From Paralvinella palmiformis (Eukaryota; Annelida; Polychaeta; Terebellida; Alvinellidae): a stretch of 64,000 nt of DNA. The stretch spans positions 1 through 64,000 of the forward strand of contig JAODUP010000581.1 in assembly GCA_025642065.1 (NCBI GenBank), in the 5' to 3' direction. Position 1 is the stretch's first letter; each line of letters begins with the position of its first letter. This document shows, piece by piece, positions 24,697 to 39,900 of the stretch. The notes below the pieces were generated by a model that was not told where the DNA came from, did not search any database, and worked only from the letters and a program-made list of their open reading frames with translations. Position numbers and translations under genes: made by a program.

Positions 24697-25352
24697 ACAG
24701 GTCTTCATGTAATGGTTGAATTAAATTTGCTCGAGGCAAACTACATTACAAAAACCAAAAACACATTCGCCAGATATATTTAAAACAACAAGAGAAAATA
24801 AATGTCTCGGATAGCAGCTGCGTGGATTCCTTGATACACACATACGAGAAATGCCTACATCCTTCATGGTGCAAATGAAAACATAAGAATATGAACAACA
24901 TTACAACTCTGAACAACACTCGATCGAAAGCTCCAGAAGCAAAATGCTATTCCAGGTGAGCCTAGCCATGAACAGTTCTCCGACGTCTTTTCTCTTACTG
25001 GCATGTGATGTTCATTAATCGATCATTGTAAATAAGCAGGAAATTAAGCCAATCTGGCTGAGAACATTTACATAAAAGTCTTATGATCGTCAACATTGAT
25101 AATATGCGATTATGACTATTTCACACTTCTCCAAACCTGCCATCAACCTCGAAGCTCACTGCAACATACAGGTGTCATGAAACGATTACTTATTTGTTTT
25201 TAAATAAACAATATACCTGTTATCTTCACTGGAACCTAGTGGGCGCCTATGTACATATACAAACAGTTGAAACAGGAAATACGAACAGCGCCATAAACAG
25301 TACTATTAACTGAATAGGTTCAAGCGTAACACATGCAAACAGCTTTCTTATC

Positions 25353-27887
25353 TCAACCGTTCAACGACAAATGGACACACACACACACACACAAACATCT
25401 ACTTCTCCTTTTCAGACCCAATTTCAGTTTTTTGTGTTTCTTGTGCTTATGCTTGTGCTTCTTCTTCTTGTGCTTGTGTTTCTGCTCCCGGTCAGACGTC
25501 GGACTCGTACTCGGGCTGCGACTAGAACGCGGTCTTTCAGCCGGCTTCACCTCTTTGTTGCCGGATGGCTTCTTCACCGGAGATCGGCCTACGTTTTCTC
25601 TGTCAGTGGCTGTCGATTCTGTGTCATTGCTGCTGCCGAGAGCCTCCTCGTTCAGTTCCTCCTCGTAATCTGGCTCAAATGCCGATTCATCGAGCACCGA
25701 TAGCTTGCGGTCCAGGCCTTTTGAATCGCGGCTCTCAACGCTTGCGTTTCTCGACGACTTAGGTGGCAACATTTCTCTGGACGCTTCGCGCTGTAGCTTT
25801 ATCTTATGTGACTTCTCTTTTTCATGATCAGAGTCCCGCTTCACATCGGACGATGTGCCTACCTTCCTCTTCTCCAGCTCCCAATCTCGAACCTTCTTCG
25901 GCAACGATGTTCTCTCTTCCTTCTCCCTGACAGCTGAGGGCTTTGACTTGGAGGAGTCAGCGACAGCGGAAATGGTGACCTGCATGTGCCTGTCGTCAGA
26001 CAACACTCTGCGTGTGCGAGGTGCATCTCTTGCATCACGAGAATCCACCGATACGCGACCGGGTGATTTCTCTCTGCTCCTTTCACCATCTCTGCTCTTC
26101 TCGACAATTACTCGCCGACTACTGGTTCCTGAGGATTTTGATGACACCGTGGTCACTGCAGAAGCCACTGATGTGATTCCTCGAGGTTTCTGCGTTATGG
26201 CCTTCTCAGCCGATTCCAACACATGTCTGCCAAAAGAATAAAATAAGTCCATGACACAGAAAATAACCACCAAAAACCCAACAGACTCACTAAAAAAGCA
26301 GTAAATTGCCATTCATGTTCAACAAAACAACAATTAAAACTGCACTCTGAACCGTCTCATCCAACATCATTGGCTATTATCAAACTAGCAGATGCTTACT
26401 TTGGCAGACTAGGCTTGCTGATGCTGGAAGACACGCGACTCTTTAGATGTTCCTTGCCGTCACTTTCATGTCCGCTGTCGTCACGCTCCCAACGAGATAA
26501 CTCCGGAGGTGCCACCATAAGGCTTTCTTCTTGCTGTCGCTCCAGGCGTCTGATCTCGGCCTGCAGTCTTTCGATTTTCTCCAGCTTCTCCGATTTCTCT
26601 TTGTCCTTGGACTTTTTCACTTTGATTTTTGTACCATCTTTTACCTTTTTGACGACCAATGGAGAGGAATCTTCCACTTTTGGTACAGCTGGGATCTCAC
26701 GCTCCTTACCTGCAGTGGACTTCTTTTCTGGTTTCAACTCAGCCTTGGCCTTGACTTCTGTCTTCATCTCTACACTCTGTTCTTTAGTGGGTTCATCTGG
26801 TTTTTCCTCGGGTATCTGTTTGATCTTGGTTTCCTCCGAATTAGATGGCAGAGTGTCTTCAGTCTTCTCTGCAATCACCACTTCTGGCTGTGTCTTTGAC
26901 ACAGAGTCTTCTGTCACGGTGGCCGCTAGTGTAGGTGGCTCCTCAACGTTGGTATCCTCAAAGCTCTCGGTCACTATTTGAATGAGGTCCCTCTTGCGAG
27001 TGTAGGTCTCATCATTCTGTACATAACTCGGCTCTCTTTTGACAGAGAGTGTCTTGATGTGTTCCGTGTCGGTTGCATCTTCACCCGTCGCCATTCTAGC
27101 TCTGCCCTGTCTGTCATTCTTTGGTTCCTGCTCCTGCTTCTCGGCTGTCTCCGATTTATATTCTCGTTTTGATGATTCAGATTTGCTTTTCCCATCTTTA
27201 GAATGGTGCTTCCTACCAGCTAACCCATCACTATCATGTGAACCATGACTGGCTTGCTCTTTCCCGATATGATGCTCCGAAGAGAGTCTTTTCTTCTTGC
27301 TTTTTGACTTCCTCGCCTTCTCATCAGTATCGGAATACTGCTCCTTGATGGTGCCATCTCGTGATGACTTCAACTTCCTCTTTCTCGTGTAATCTTTCGG
27401 CTCCCGAGAGCCACCTCTCTCGGATCTCTTGTCTTTAACCTTCCTAGCGTCTTCTTTTGACCATAACCGAGATGGTGAACTTGATCTATGACGGTGTGAT
27501 CTGGATGAATGAAGCCCAGGCGAGTGTTCCCTATGCATACCAGTGGGTATGGGAGGATACCCATACTGTTCTCCATACTGCTCTCCATATCTTTCATACC
27601 ACTCATAGTAATGGCGATAATATTCTATCCATCGTGGATCATACTTTTCAGAATTCCTAAAGTTACCAACATAGCATTAAGATTATGTGATAAAAGAAAC
27701 AGTATATTTTAACATTTAGTCATTATAGATTTGAGCAATCACACCAACTAATGCTACAATAATACCACTTACAGTAATGACAATAATATCCCAACTATTA
27801 TTATTATTATTGAGACTATTCTGAGGTTCCTAAAACTGACAAACAAGTGCTCACTTCTGTATGAAGCAGTAACTTTTCACAATTAAG

Positions 27888-27918
<31 letters not shown>

Positions 27919-30900
27919 CGGAATTACTGGCCCAGCTTGACCTAGCACATCTTCAGGCAGCTACAAATTCTACACTTTGTAATACCTACCTATAAAACTC
28001 CAAAGCTCTTGACGGTGAGCCATACATTTGATACTTTTCTCTCCCTGGTGACTTCTGGTGGCCACAAGAGTAATCATACTTCCTGTGTGGTACCGGTGAT
28101 TCCTTCCTGCCATGATGATATCTACCTGGACTTCTTGACCGGTGTCGATGATATGGAGGTGGACTTCTGGACCATGACCTTGCAATAGGGGATCGAGACC
28201 TTCTTGGGGACCAGCCAGCAGGATGGCGATCAGGGGTTCGCGACCATGACCTGGAATAACTATTCCGACGTGGAGACGGTGTAAACGACCTAGACCTTGA
28301 ATATGGGGAATGTGGTTTGGGTGACTTCAAATGCCTTGAAGAATGTGGCCGTGGGGACAATGACCTATTGGGATAAGGCTTTGGTGACCTAGAATTGGGA
28401 GAATGGGGTCTTGGTGATGGTACTCGTGGTGAATGCAGTCGCGATAATCTTGGAGAGCGGGGTCTTGATAATCCGGGTGAGTGAGCTCGCAGTGATCTTG
28501 GTGAAACAGGCTTAGAAGATCTCGGAGAAAGAGTTCTTGGTGGCCGTGGAGACCTTGGTGAACATGGCCTAACTGGCCTTGGAGAATGAAGCACAGGTGA
28601 TCTTGATGAATGAGGCCTTGGTGATCTCGATGAGCGCAATCGGGTCAATCTCGGTGATCTTGAAGAATGTGCCCTAGATGGTCTTGGTGAATGTTGTCTT
28701 GGAGATCGTGATGAATGCTGTCTGGGAGATCTTGGAGAAATTGCCCTTGGTGATCTGGACCTTGGTGGTAAAGATCTTGAATGTGATCTTGACCGCATCC
28801 TGGGTGATCTGGAGCCCGACTTTCCTTTCAACATTTTGCTTCTTGATCGTGCTCTTGAGAAACGAGATCGTGATCTCGATCTAGAAACCGACCTAGATGG
28901 AGATCTTGTCCACGAACGTGATCTAAAAGAAAGGCGAGCCATGTTCAAAATGATACAATAAATCATAAACGAAATGTTACAGAATAAAACACAGTACTCA
29001 ACATCTGAATGGTCATCAAAATTCATATTTAAACACATTTTACTCATCCAGAAAACACAAAACAGTGAAGTGCTCACCTGGTTCTTTTCCTAGATCTTTT
29101 AGCATCAATAAACTCCTGTGCCATTGAGTCCAGGTCACGTTCTCTCCTATAAAAGAAAGCACCAATTCATGAAACAAAGGTAAAATTCAACCAATCAACT
29201 CCAAACTATTTACAGTGATAAATCACAATGTGTGTGCATGTTTGCAAATGTTACAGAAACTTAAAAACAAGCAAAAAAACAATTACTTCTTTTCACGTTC
29301 TATTAATCTCAAACGCTCCTCCTCCTGCCGGATTCTGTCTCTCTCTCGGTCTCTTTCCCTGCGAGCCTTCTCCTGCTCACGTAAAAGACGTTCCTTTTCA
29401 CGATAGAATTCCTCTTCGGTCATGGGCCTAGGTCGATTGGCCATGAATCTCGGTGCTCCGAGGGGCCCAACTAGTGGGCCATTGGCCATAGCTACAACAG
29501 AACACCACCAAACATTACATGATGCAGCAATCATAACTGATACCCCTTTCATGCACAGGGCAGGATAAATGGCCAAAGCAACCTCAAAAGGTAATAAAGC
29601 GAAGTGAAAGATGAAACACCCTTCTGACACAGCCCAATCTGGGTTTGAACCCAGGTGCTATAGATCTGTGGCCAATCGCACTACCCATTAGGAGATAGGC
29701 GCCCCCAAGGTGAGGTAGAACATGATCTACTACATATAAATCATGACCAAAACAAGTAAAATGGGATTACAGTACATCAAATGTGGAGTAAGAATCCCCA
29801 TTAATTGAATTACAATTCTTTAGCTAATAATGTATCGAGTTTCTAACCTTGCTTCACAAAATATTTCATTTAAAATATGGCAAAAGATATGTTACCTGGT
29901 GGTATGGGTCCTCTATAGCCTGGTCCACCAACCATACCCTGTGATCTAGCAGCTGAGTGTGGTGGTATGCCGTGTCGGAGTGGTACACCTTGAGGAGGCA
30001 TGCCCCCTGAATGTGGAGGATAACCACCACCTGGTGGCACTGGACCCTGGTAGCCTGGCCTACGAGAAAATGACACGATAAACATCAATAATTGATCAGA
30101 TTCAGTGGCTTAAAAGCATCATATTTATGATACTCATCTCTTATACAACCTTTAAATGTATAATGAATGTAGCAGGTGTCATGAGCATTTAAGGGTTAAT
30201 CACAAACACCATACCTTGGCTGTCCAGGCTGCCAAGGAGTCAGTGATCCTACAAAACCTGCTGGACCTGCTGCACGGGCCTGGGGCCCACCCGTGCCTGG
30301 GTGGACACCAACCTGTGGCAACTGTCCGGCAGGTGGTGCCATGTATGTCCTTGGTACGGCAGCTGTGGCTGATGTGGGCACCACATAAGGAACCTGTCCC
30401 GGTCGTACCATAGCGTTCTGCACATTATGAGGTGGTGCCGACATAGTATGACCCATGTTATTATTCATGGCTGAGGCCATGTGTGTTGGTGCCATGACCT
30501 GTCCAGGTACTGGCATTTGATTCATCGGTGGAGTAGCAGCTGTGCTGACAGTACCATTTGCATTAACCATAGGGAACTGGATGAAAGGAAAAAACACATT
30601 CAAATAGCCACAAAGACAATCAAGCAAGTACATCTACTAAATGGCATCTCATTAAGTCACATTTAAATACAGTTACTTTTGAATAATCCAGATGTGCTGT
30701 TTATTTGATTAAGTTGGATTAGAACGAATTTCAGAATGTACAAATTGACAAATCTAAAATCCCCTGACTGTGCTGAAGACACAAGCCTGGTACACAAGAG
30801 TATGTGTAATTAGGGTTTACTGAATGTAGCCCAACCAGTGTTTGAACCCAGATAATACAATTGTGTATTTATAGTATGCTAAACAGGCCAAGCAATATTC

Positions 30901-33900
30901 ATCAGTATTAATGTGAAGTGACAAATTAAAATAAACCTTTATCAACATGCCATGACCTCTCCTGGTCCATTATTTAAACATCATTTAAACATTATTTGAC
31001 GTTCACTAATAAATACCCTTTTCACAACGGACACATCATTTCAGAAAGACCACATTAAACACACAACCAATAGGAAATATCCATTTGGGTTTCAATTTTC
31101 TGGAAATCTTAGGATCACATAATTCACTCAATATCATTTAAATTCAATTTACATACCACTGGTTTTAAGGCACAAACCCCATAACACTATAAAACACGAG
31201 AGTAAACAATCTTAAACACAACTCACCATAGGGCCAGTGGATCTATTTTCATTCATGGTAGGAGTACCCGGAGTCTGCTGTGCAGGCCTAGAAAAACAAC
31301 CCATACATTGACTTAATAAAACGACCACTACAAAAGCATATTTACCTAAGTGTTGAAGAAAAACTAAATATACTGTGAATTTCATGGTTAGTGACTGATG
31401 GCAAATATTAATCAATGGCTAAATTACAACTGCACAAATACTTACGCCATGGGTCGAGACACTGCCGTATTAGAAGAAGATAGCATGGGAGGGGCTGTCT
31501 GCCTTTGTGACATCATCATTCCTGACTGTGATTGGTGGCTTGGATAGTTGTCTGCCATTCGTTGACTGGACTGCGGATAGGAGTTTGTCGAGGGGGCAGA
31601 CATGGCGTACTGCTGTTGGACATTCTGCTGGTTTTGTGCTCTGGCTGACTGCCTGGCTTTCTCCATTTCTCTCAGGTGGGCTTTGATCACATGAGGTGGA
31701 AGACCTATCAGACTGGCTGGTATCGAGGTTGGTAGTTGCTGTGACACTGGCTGAGGAGCCTGTGACATCGACATTGGCGTTGATGTAGGTGCATACTGGG
31801 ATGTGGGTGATGGTCTCGAAACTGCATTGTGTTGCTGCTGCATTCCATAGGCACCCGATGCTGAAGATCGTGGCTGTGCATGATGCTGTGATGTCATCCT
31901 GAAAGCATCCCCTCCAGCACCAGAGCTACTTCTATGAGCGGGTTTGATGTAGCCAGTCTCGTTCTCAAAGTTTATGACCAGCTTACGAAGGTATGTGTTT
32001 GGTATTAAACTATCAGGCGACACCCCAGTCTCTTTACACTGGGGGCACATGTGATCTTCAGATTCCAGAAGTTTCTCTCGAACACCTGCAAAAATTACAA
32101 TCCGAATAAACAAATGCTTCCAACACTATGGCACACCTCACAAACAGACAACACCATTCATTACTGAGCAAATAAATCATTATTTGCAGGCTTACATTCA
32201 TCACAAAAGCTGTTTCCACAGCACTGAATGACAACAGCATCTCTGAGGATGTCTTTGCACAGACTGCACAGTAATTCTCCCGGTATGTTCTTTTCCTCCT
32301 CAACAGGATCACTTTTTTCGCTTTCCAGAAATGGTGGCTTCTCCTTCTTGCCCAAACGATACGCCTCCCTATCAGAAGAAAAAGATTTATCAACAATAAC
32401 ATTTACAATAACCAACATCCAAACAGGACCCCAGTAAGTGTCTACGGTTTTACGGCAACTTTTGTGCATGCTGTAGGATAAATGGGCCAAGTGACAGAAA
32501 GACGAAACATCATTGAGACATGTCTATGCTGAGATTTGAATCTAGGTGGTAGAGATCTGTGATCAACGGGGTTCCCAAATAAAGCATGAAGGCACTCCTG
32601 CAAGACTTGAATGAATCTATACTCACGCATCTATCAGAGGAACTACAAAGTGACCATCATTGGTGACCATGGCACCAGGCATGTTAGGATTGTCTACCAC
32701 CTTCACGAAGCTTTGAGGAATACCTGTGCTTCGCTTAATCCTTGGCATGTCATTTTCAAGCTGTGGAGGAAATAATGCAGTTAAAACCAATGGACTTGCT
32801 TCAATTCAAAACGAGTCATTAGTGTAGATGATGATGATTGATGTTTTACAGCCACTTTTGGGCACATGGTAGGCTAAATGGGCCAAGCGACCTCTTAAAA
32901 AAAAGAAAATGAAGCGAAGTCAAAGATGAAACTACCTCCAGATATGCCCACGCCGAGATTCGAACACGGTGGTAGTGATCTGTGGTCCAACATGCAAGTC
33001 ATTTGAATAGATTCAATTTAACTGATGAGAACTGACAACACAAATAATCAGGCAAAAAGTAAACATATTAAGCTAATTGAGTATGTTTCTATGACACATA
33101 TTTATAACTATAAGGAAGACTTTGCACAAGACAGCAATGACCACTAACCCCTTTGTTTGGACAAGTTGCCACAAAATGTCCTGGTTGACCACACTTATGA
33201 CAAACATAGCCTGCATGAGGACGACCTGTAGGATACTTTGATTTAACGTAGCTGAAAGATAAAAAATACTGTTGATATACCAATTTGACATCATTCTGTC
33301 ACCTCCATCAGTCAGGACTTAAAATTCTGTAAATATAATATATATGAAGCATTTCTCTCTTAATAATTGACCCAAACCCATATTCAAACAGGAGATGGTT
33401 GGTTGGTTTGTTCAGCCTTGCAAACTTCAGAAACCAAGTCAAATGGCGACTCTTTAGGGAAACATGCTACAAACATAGATTTGAAACAACAACCACTATG
33501 CTATTGGAGTGCTCCTCCCAAATTAGCATACGTGTGTGTTGCATTGTAATCTGTGTTGGTATTTGTGTTATTGAACCAAAATTTGATGAGACAAAGCAGC
33601 AAAGAAATATTCAACCCAAATTCCATAGCATGCTGGGAAAGAAAAACTACCAAAATGCTAAAACATACTTTGACTGGTCATAATCCTGTGTGGACTGTAC
33701 TATCATAGCACGAATCTTGTCATCTTCTGAAGCACTGGCATTCACCAGATCGGGTGTCTGAAATACGATCAGAATTTATAGTTCACTCTCACCAACCTCT
33801 TGTAAAAAAAGGCAACAGCAGAAATGCAGACAGCATGAGCAAAGAAATAGACACACTGACCACAAAACTTGTACCTCTGCAAATTTAGAATGAGACTGGT

Positions 33901-36900
33901 ATTTGACCAAAATATTTACCTGGCTAAGCTGTTCAAATGAGATGCGATTAGCAACCTGTGATGAAAAACGAGAACAGAAAATTAAATCCTTGAGAAGATA
34001 ACCCTCAAGATGTCGGACACCTTGTAAGTTCTTTATGCCTATTTTCTGCATGAACATCACACGAGAAAAGCAGTAATGGCATTAAGGCCTGGGTATTCTA
34101 GGTGATAATTATTTGAACGTTGTGTCATAAATGCATATGGCATGGGCCGATTCAATCAAGAGGATAGTGGAGTTATCTGTGCATATCAGCAGCAAAACCA
34201 TGACATCCAGATTGGATAACTGTGTGCTACTTATTCAACCATGAACAATTCCACTGGAAGTCAATCACCCCATCGATACAACGAACTGCAAGTAAACACG
34301 CAGACCTATTTGAATATATTAATGTGAATCTCTCTGATGGCTGTGATGTCAAGAATCAGAATTCGTTCATCAGCTCAGGCCAGGATGAACAAAAGACGTT
34401 TCTTCTGCACAATCTACAGGATCTGCCTTATCATAGGATTCACACATCAGAAGTTCTGGTAAATGAAACCACCTGATGCACAAAAGGCCAACAGATAAGT
34501 GTGTATTTCTAAACTTCAGAGCTATTCCCATAGCCTCAAAGCAGAAAGCACATATATTAAAAACATCACATGAAGAACAGAAATGAACTGGTATTAAATG
34601 AACCACACTTAAGCAGAAGTGTCATGTGATGTCAAAACGAAACAACTTCACATTGCTTTTATCTCATCACATAATCCACATTGCGAAAGGACTCAAAAAA
34701 TAGTTTTACTAGCAGTTGGTCGGAATGGACAGTCCTGCTTAAGTGAAATGGCCGACATCAATAACGGAGAAATCTGCACTTTTTGTACACATCTTGGGAT
34801 GTAGGCATCTGAACTAGATATGATGTGGCTAAATTACCCTGTACCTTACCAATAATCAAGGTGTCCGACAATAGTCACCCACAGAATTTGCCATCAAGTT
34901 CTCACCAACACAGGACAGGCACGAACACACAAAACAAACCTTCACTTGATGCACGCTTTATTCATGTATTATAAATGCTTGCCACATACAATACATGTCC
35001 ATATCACATTAAATGCATACAGCAAATACATCACTGATCGTATCAAATGAAAATACTGCCACTTCCAATATGCAGAATTAACTGCACAATAATCAATGGT
35101 AGACCAGCATGAACAAAACATTAAACCGAGTTCCACACACAGGCATCAAAACGAGTTAGTAAGGTATTGCCATTGCTTTATTATATTCGTGTTACCTTTC
35201 CAACAAATAATTGAAAACCGTGCATGCTTTTGTAGATTTCAAACAGGCAATAATATCACAGTACATAGTACACTTTTATTGTGCTACTCACTGCACCATC
35301 ACTTTGTATGAAACACAACTTCAGATATATCATGCAGATATTTAAATACCTATCACAAAAGATAATATAGGGCATGTCTTGTTTGCTGAGAATTAACTCT
35401 CCTAAAATACCATATAATCTCACAAACATTAATATATCGCATACAAAATAAAAGCCACACTACCATAATTATTCTCGCATCACATACTGCACCCCAGACA
35501 AACCGCAATTGCAAATAAATTAAGTTGCATTACGCATTCTTTAAGACTTTCAATACACATGTATTTATTACAAATGTCACAGCAAGAACACATCTAATAC
35601 AAGATCACCATTAAGAAACAACGTTAAAAAAATTTTAAATCTCACGTGCCAAATCCACTCAACTAATTACTGAACCCTTCTATGCATCACTTGACGAAGA
35701 ACCATATTCCTTGTACAAAAATTTTCAAATGTGTTTATTAAAAACGACCAGTTTCTTTCTTAATGGGTAGATAACAACCTTTAGTGAATGGAAATACTTC
35801 CTATTTCAACAAATAACAGTAAGCAAAATTAATATTGATTAATATTTTAATATGACCATTACTTTATAAATATGAACGGTAATTACTAAATAATGACTGC
35901 TGAAAATTATAAAACATTCCCAAATATCAGCACGGTACACAAATAAAAAGCTGCACATATATAACCAGAGAACTACACGACTTCTTATTCGTGTATAATA
36001 AAAGACATGAGATCACATTCATCATTTGATTAATATATAATTAAATGCAAATACTTTGAAGCACACCAACATTTAGTAACAGCAGAAATACCTGCTCCTA
36101 AAGTAATAAATGGTGCACCATCATGTCATCAATAAACAGGTCAATAGAGACCATTATCACAGTTCAATATCACAGCGAGTTACACAATTATATTATGCCA
36201 GCGTATGCATCCATGTGCGCGCGTGTGTGTGTCAATGCAAGTAAACAAGTGCACAACATTCAGTCAGTTTACATACCAATCATCAGAGCACTAAACTACT
36301 TACATGAGGAAAAGACCACTGATAAATAATTAAGAGTACGCAAGAAACGCAACTGTTATCTTTTTAAAATATTATAGACCTCAAGAATATCCTGCCAGAC
36401 ATTCAGTTCTTTTCTTTAACTTCAATGAATTAACTACCAAATTAAGCTGAAAGTAGATGGAAATACTTTACAGGTAGAACGTATTACCAGTAAAACAAGA
36501 GATCCCACGGAACGAGAATTCACGGATCATCTCCGTAGAGTTGCAGTATAAATGCTGTCGACGTGATGAAGCTACATCTTGAAAACGCGAACTGTTAATA
36601 CAAAGCAATTCCTTGGTAGGTCCTCACTCTCACTCTACGTAGACAGTTTTGAAATACCTCTCGGCGCAACTTTTGTGAACAGGTTAACACAACAACGTGG
36701 GCATATTACACTTACGACAGCACACCATATTTACACATCAACACATCTTTAACATGTCACTTTTAACTGACAAACCATCAAATTACAACCTATTGGCATA
36801 TCATCTTCTCCCAAACACAACAAACCCCACTAACTAACCGGCCCTGTTGAAAATACGTGTGTACTGAAAATCTTTCCTGGAACACAGAAACGGTTCGGCT

Positions 36901-39900
36901 AATACGTAATATACGATGTTCTCAGTACGGATAATACAACAACACCAGAAATATGCACCGTCTGAAACAAAACTCATTTCCTAACTAATAATCAACACAC
37001 AGCACCTGCAGACAGAAGTAAGTCACATAGTTTAAGCATTTAGGTCTATAATATCAGGAACACAGCTTGTGTAAAGTAATCATCAAGTTACACCACCAAC
37101 TGTAGTTAGGTGACAATTACTAGACGTTTACTCTTCTGTACTTACAACAACCCTTTACATAATAAGGGGGAATAAAATGTTTACGCACTGAGGCTGATGC
37201 TTCTCCCTGTGATGGCGATGCTGAAGCTTCACTGGAATGAGACAAGGAAAATTATGAATGCCATATCATCGTCGAACCAACAGAAAGTTAAACTAATCGC
37301 ATACACAAACTTCATTATGCCTAAGTAGTCCTTTCCATCCCAATTACACGAAATAAGCTTCCTGAACACATCTAAATCACTGGAGCATTTATTCCCGAAC
37401 ATTTTAGAATGGCGCAATTAAAAATCCCTCATGCACACAGACAGTACACTGCTGTAACTAGGTGGCATTTCGTTTATATTGGGTGATTGTATTTAATCGT
37501 ACTAATTCCACAATATAACCGGCTTGCTTCCATTGTCACAGGAAAATTATGCTGCAAATAAAAAATTAGCAGTTCTTCAACAGAGTAAATTAATGCCCAT
37601 ATGCCAAAAGAGTTCTTAAGACCAACCGAGCATTATTTGATTTCGACAACAAAGACAAAATAATATGAGACAAGGATGTGGTATCCTACATAGCCTAAAA
37701 ACTGTCTAGGGAAAGTTCAGGAAACTGTATTCAGGATAGAAAAGGTTAAATACAGAGTTGCTGTGACTCTGCCATGCAAAATTAAAGCAGAATAGGTAGT
37801 CCAAAGTGTTCGATTTTGTGGTCCACTTAGGTTATATGACATAATTTAGTGTCTTCATCAGCAGATTTCAAGAATTTTTGTGGTCCAATTTCAATTAATT
37901 TTTTTAAACTCGAGTTTCATGTCTTGTCTTCTTCAACATTAAATTCTTTTTATTGTACTTATAACACTTTCTTATGCATACTGTTGAGCGAGAGAAAACA
38001 AAGAACTTTTGGTGATGTTATTTGGTATTGTCAACAACTAGATTGGCCCACATTGTGTTTAAAGGATCTCGTAGATGAGCATAATCATTACTATTTTACT
38101 TTAATATATAATTATGCTAAAATTTTGTCTTCAGGTGATAGAAATTGTTATGTGACTCCCACTAAATAAGTTTGATTCTGTTAGTTAATTAACAGCTATT
38201 GGGTATGTTTTATTTATTGGATTTAGAAATCATGTTTGTGTATAAAGGCTTTTCTGGCAGATAAATTGCATCAATCCAACATGCTGTTACTTTTTGCTAA
38301 AACATTTTATTTTCCATACAAACACTGAGGTAATATGTATGTTTAAGTGATTATTTATTAAATAGGCAGCTGTATGTAATCTTCAATGATTGTACAAAAC
38401 AAGGTAAATACATGGACTCCCCCATTTTCGCCCACCCGAGAATTCCCTGTCTCACTTCGTGGTCCACCTATAACACGACAGACAACTTGTGGACCCCAAC
38501 AACCATAAAGGGGCCCACTGTAGACCTAAAATCATGACAAAATATCTTAATTTTAAAGTATCATAACTCTGGAAATGCACATACAACTATATCACCGGAA
38601 TCACATGTACAAGTTCCAAACAGATAAACTAGTTATATTTCCCAAGTATTCAAATAAAAAATCACTTTGGACTACCTACAGTTAATTAACCATAATATAT
38701 GTTTCTTAAAAACTGAACTTTGATCAACATACGAGGCTGTTCCTAGAGCTTTGGATGGGGCTCCTAATGGTGCTCGGGATACAATCACTGAAGCATTCTT
38801 GGGGATTAGCTCATCATCACTCTTATAAACTGAAAAATAAAGGATACAAAGAGATTATATCTTCAAATGTTTTAAAAAGAAAGACAAGTATATAATACTT
38901 TCTCTCTCTTGTATAAACCAGTCTATCATGTTAAACATACAACTTTGTACATCATATATGTACATCATTTAATGCACAATTATATCTGCAACTGCCTACA
39001 CTTAAGTGACCCTGTATTTGTTTCTTCCTGTATAGTGTACATGTATACATTCATATACACAGATAAGGTTAAAACCCTGAACGTATTTAACCATGCTCAA
39101 CATCACATATTAAGACCAGAAAACTAACAACTGGGTGATGGACCAAACTAAAATTATGGACACTATGGAAATAATTAAAAACAGGAAATGGACATGTCAT
39201 ATCAGCCACAGAAGGGATAATAGATGGAGTGCAGTGTTGACAGTTTGGACACCCATTGGTGGCAAAAGAAATTGAGGAAGGCAATGAAAAAGGTGGAGAG
39301 ATGAACTACAACAGTACTGGGGCAATGTGAACTGAGAGCAAGAAACCTTGATCTTTGGAGGCAACATGCTAAGGTTTTCTTCCAGCAGTAGACTGACCAT
39401 GGCGGAAGGCGAAGATGCTTTTCGAAAATAGTTCCACACAGTTATCAGATGTGTCAAAACAATAAAAAAATTAAAGTAAAACATCAACTTTCAAGTTCTT
39501 GCATGGCTCTTATCCTCAAACTAAATACCTATTATGCAACATTTACCATCACTAGCTTATTTCACATAATTGCTTTTATAATTCAACCAATTTATTCTAA
39601 GATGCCTGAATCTATCCAGGTCATAGAACGTATTTAGCAACCCACACTTCAAATTTTCGATTTTATTACAGGCATGTCAAGTTTTTTTTCTTTAATTTTA
39701 TACACAATAATAATTAATTATCAGCATGACATACAATGTTCCTTTTCCCAATATTCTTAAAACAGCCAATAACCTGTATTTCATTTCCTGATATGAATTC
39801 CGACATAAACTATCATAAATCTATGCCACACACAGTTATCATCATCAATGACATGCAGCCATAACCGACGTTTACTGCTGTGCAGCCACAAGTCATCAAC

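Noticed and set aside
25333..26981. Several long plus-strand frames (25333-25703, 25855-26241, 26370-26981)
   Set aside because: They are complements of RBBP6 exons 17 and 18, low in complexity, without own start or splice context.
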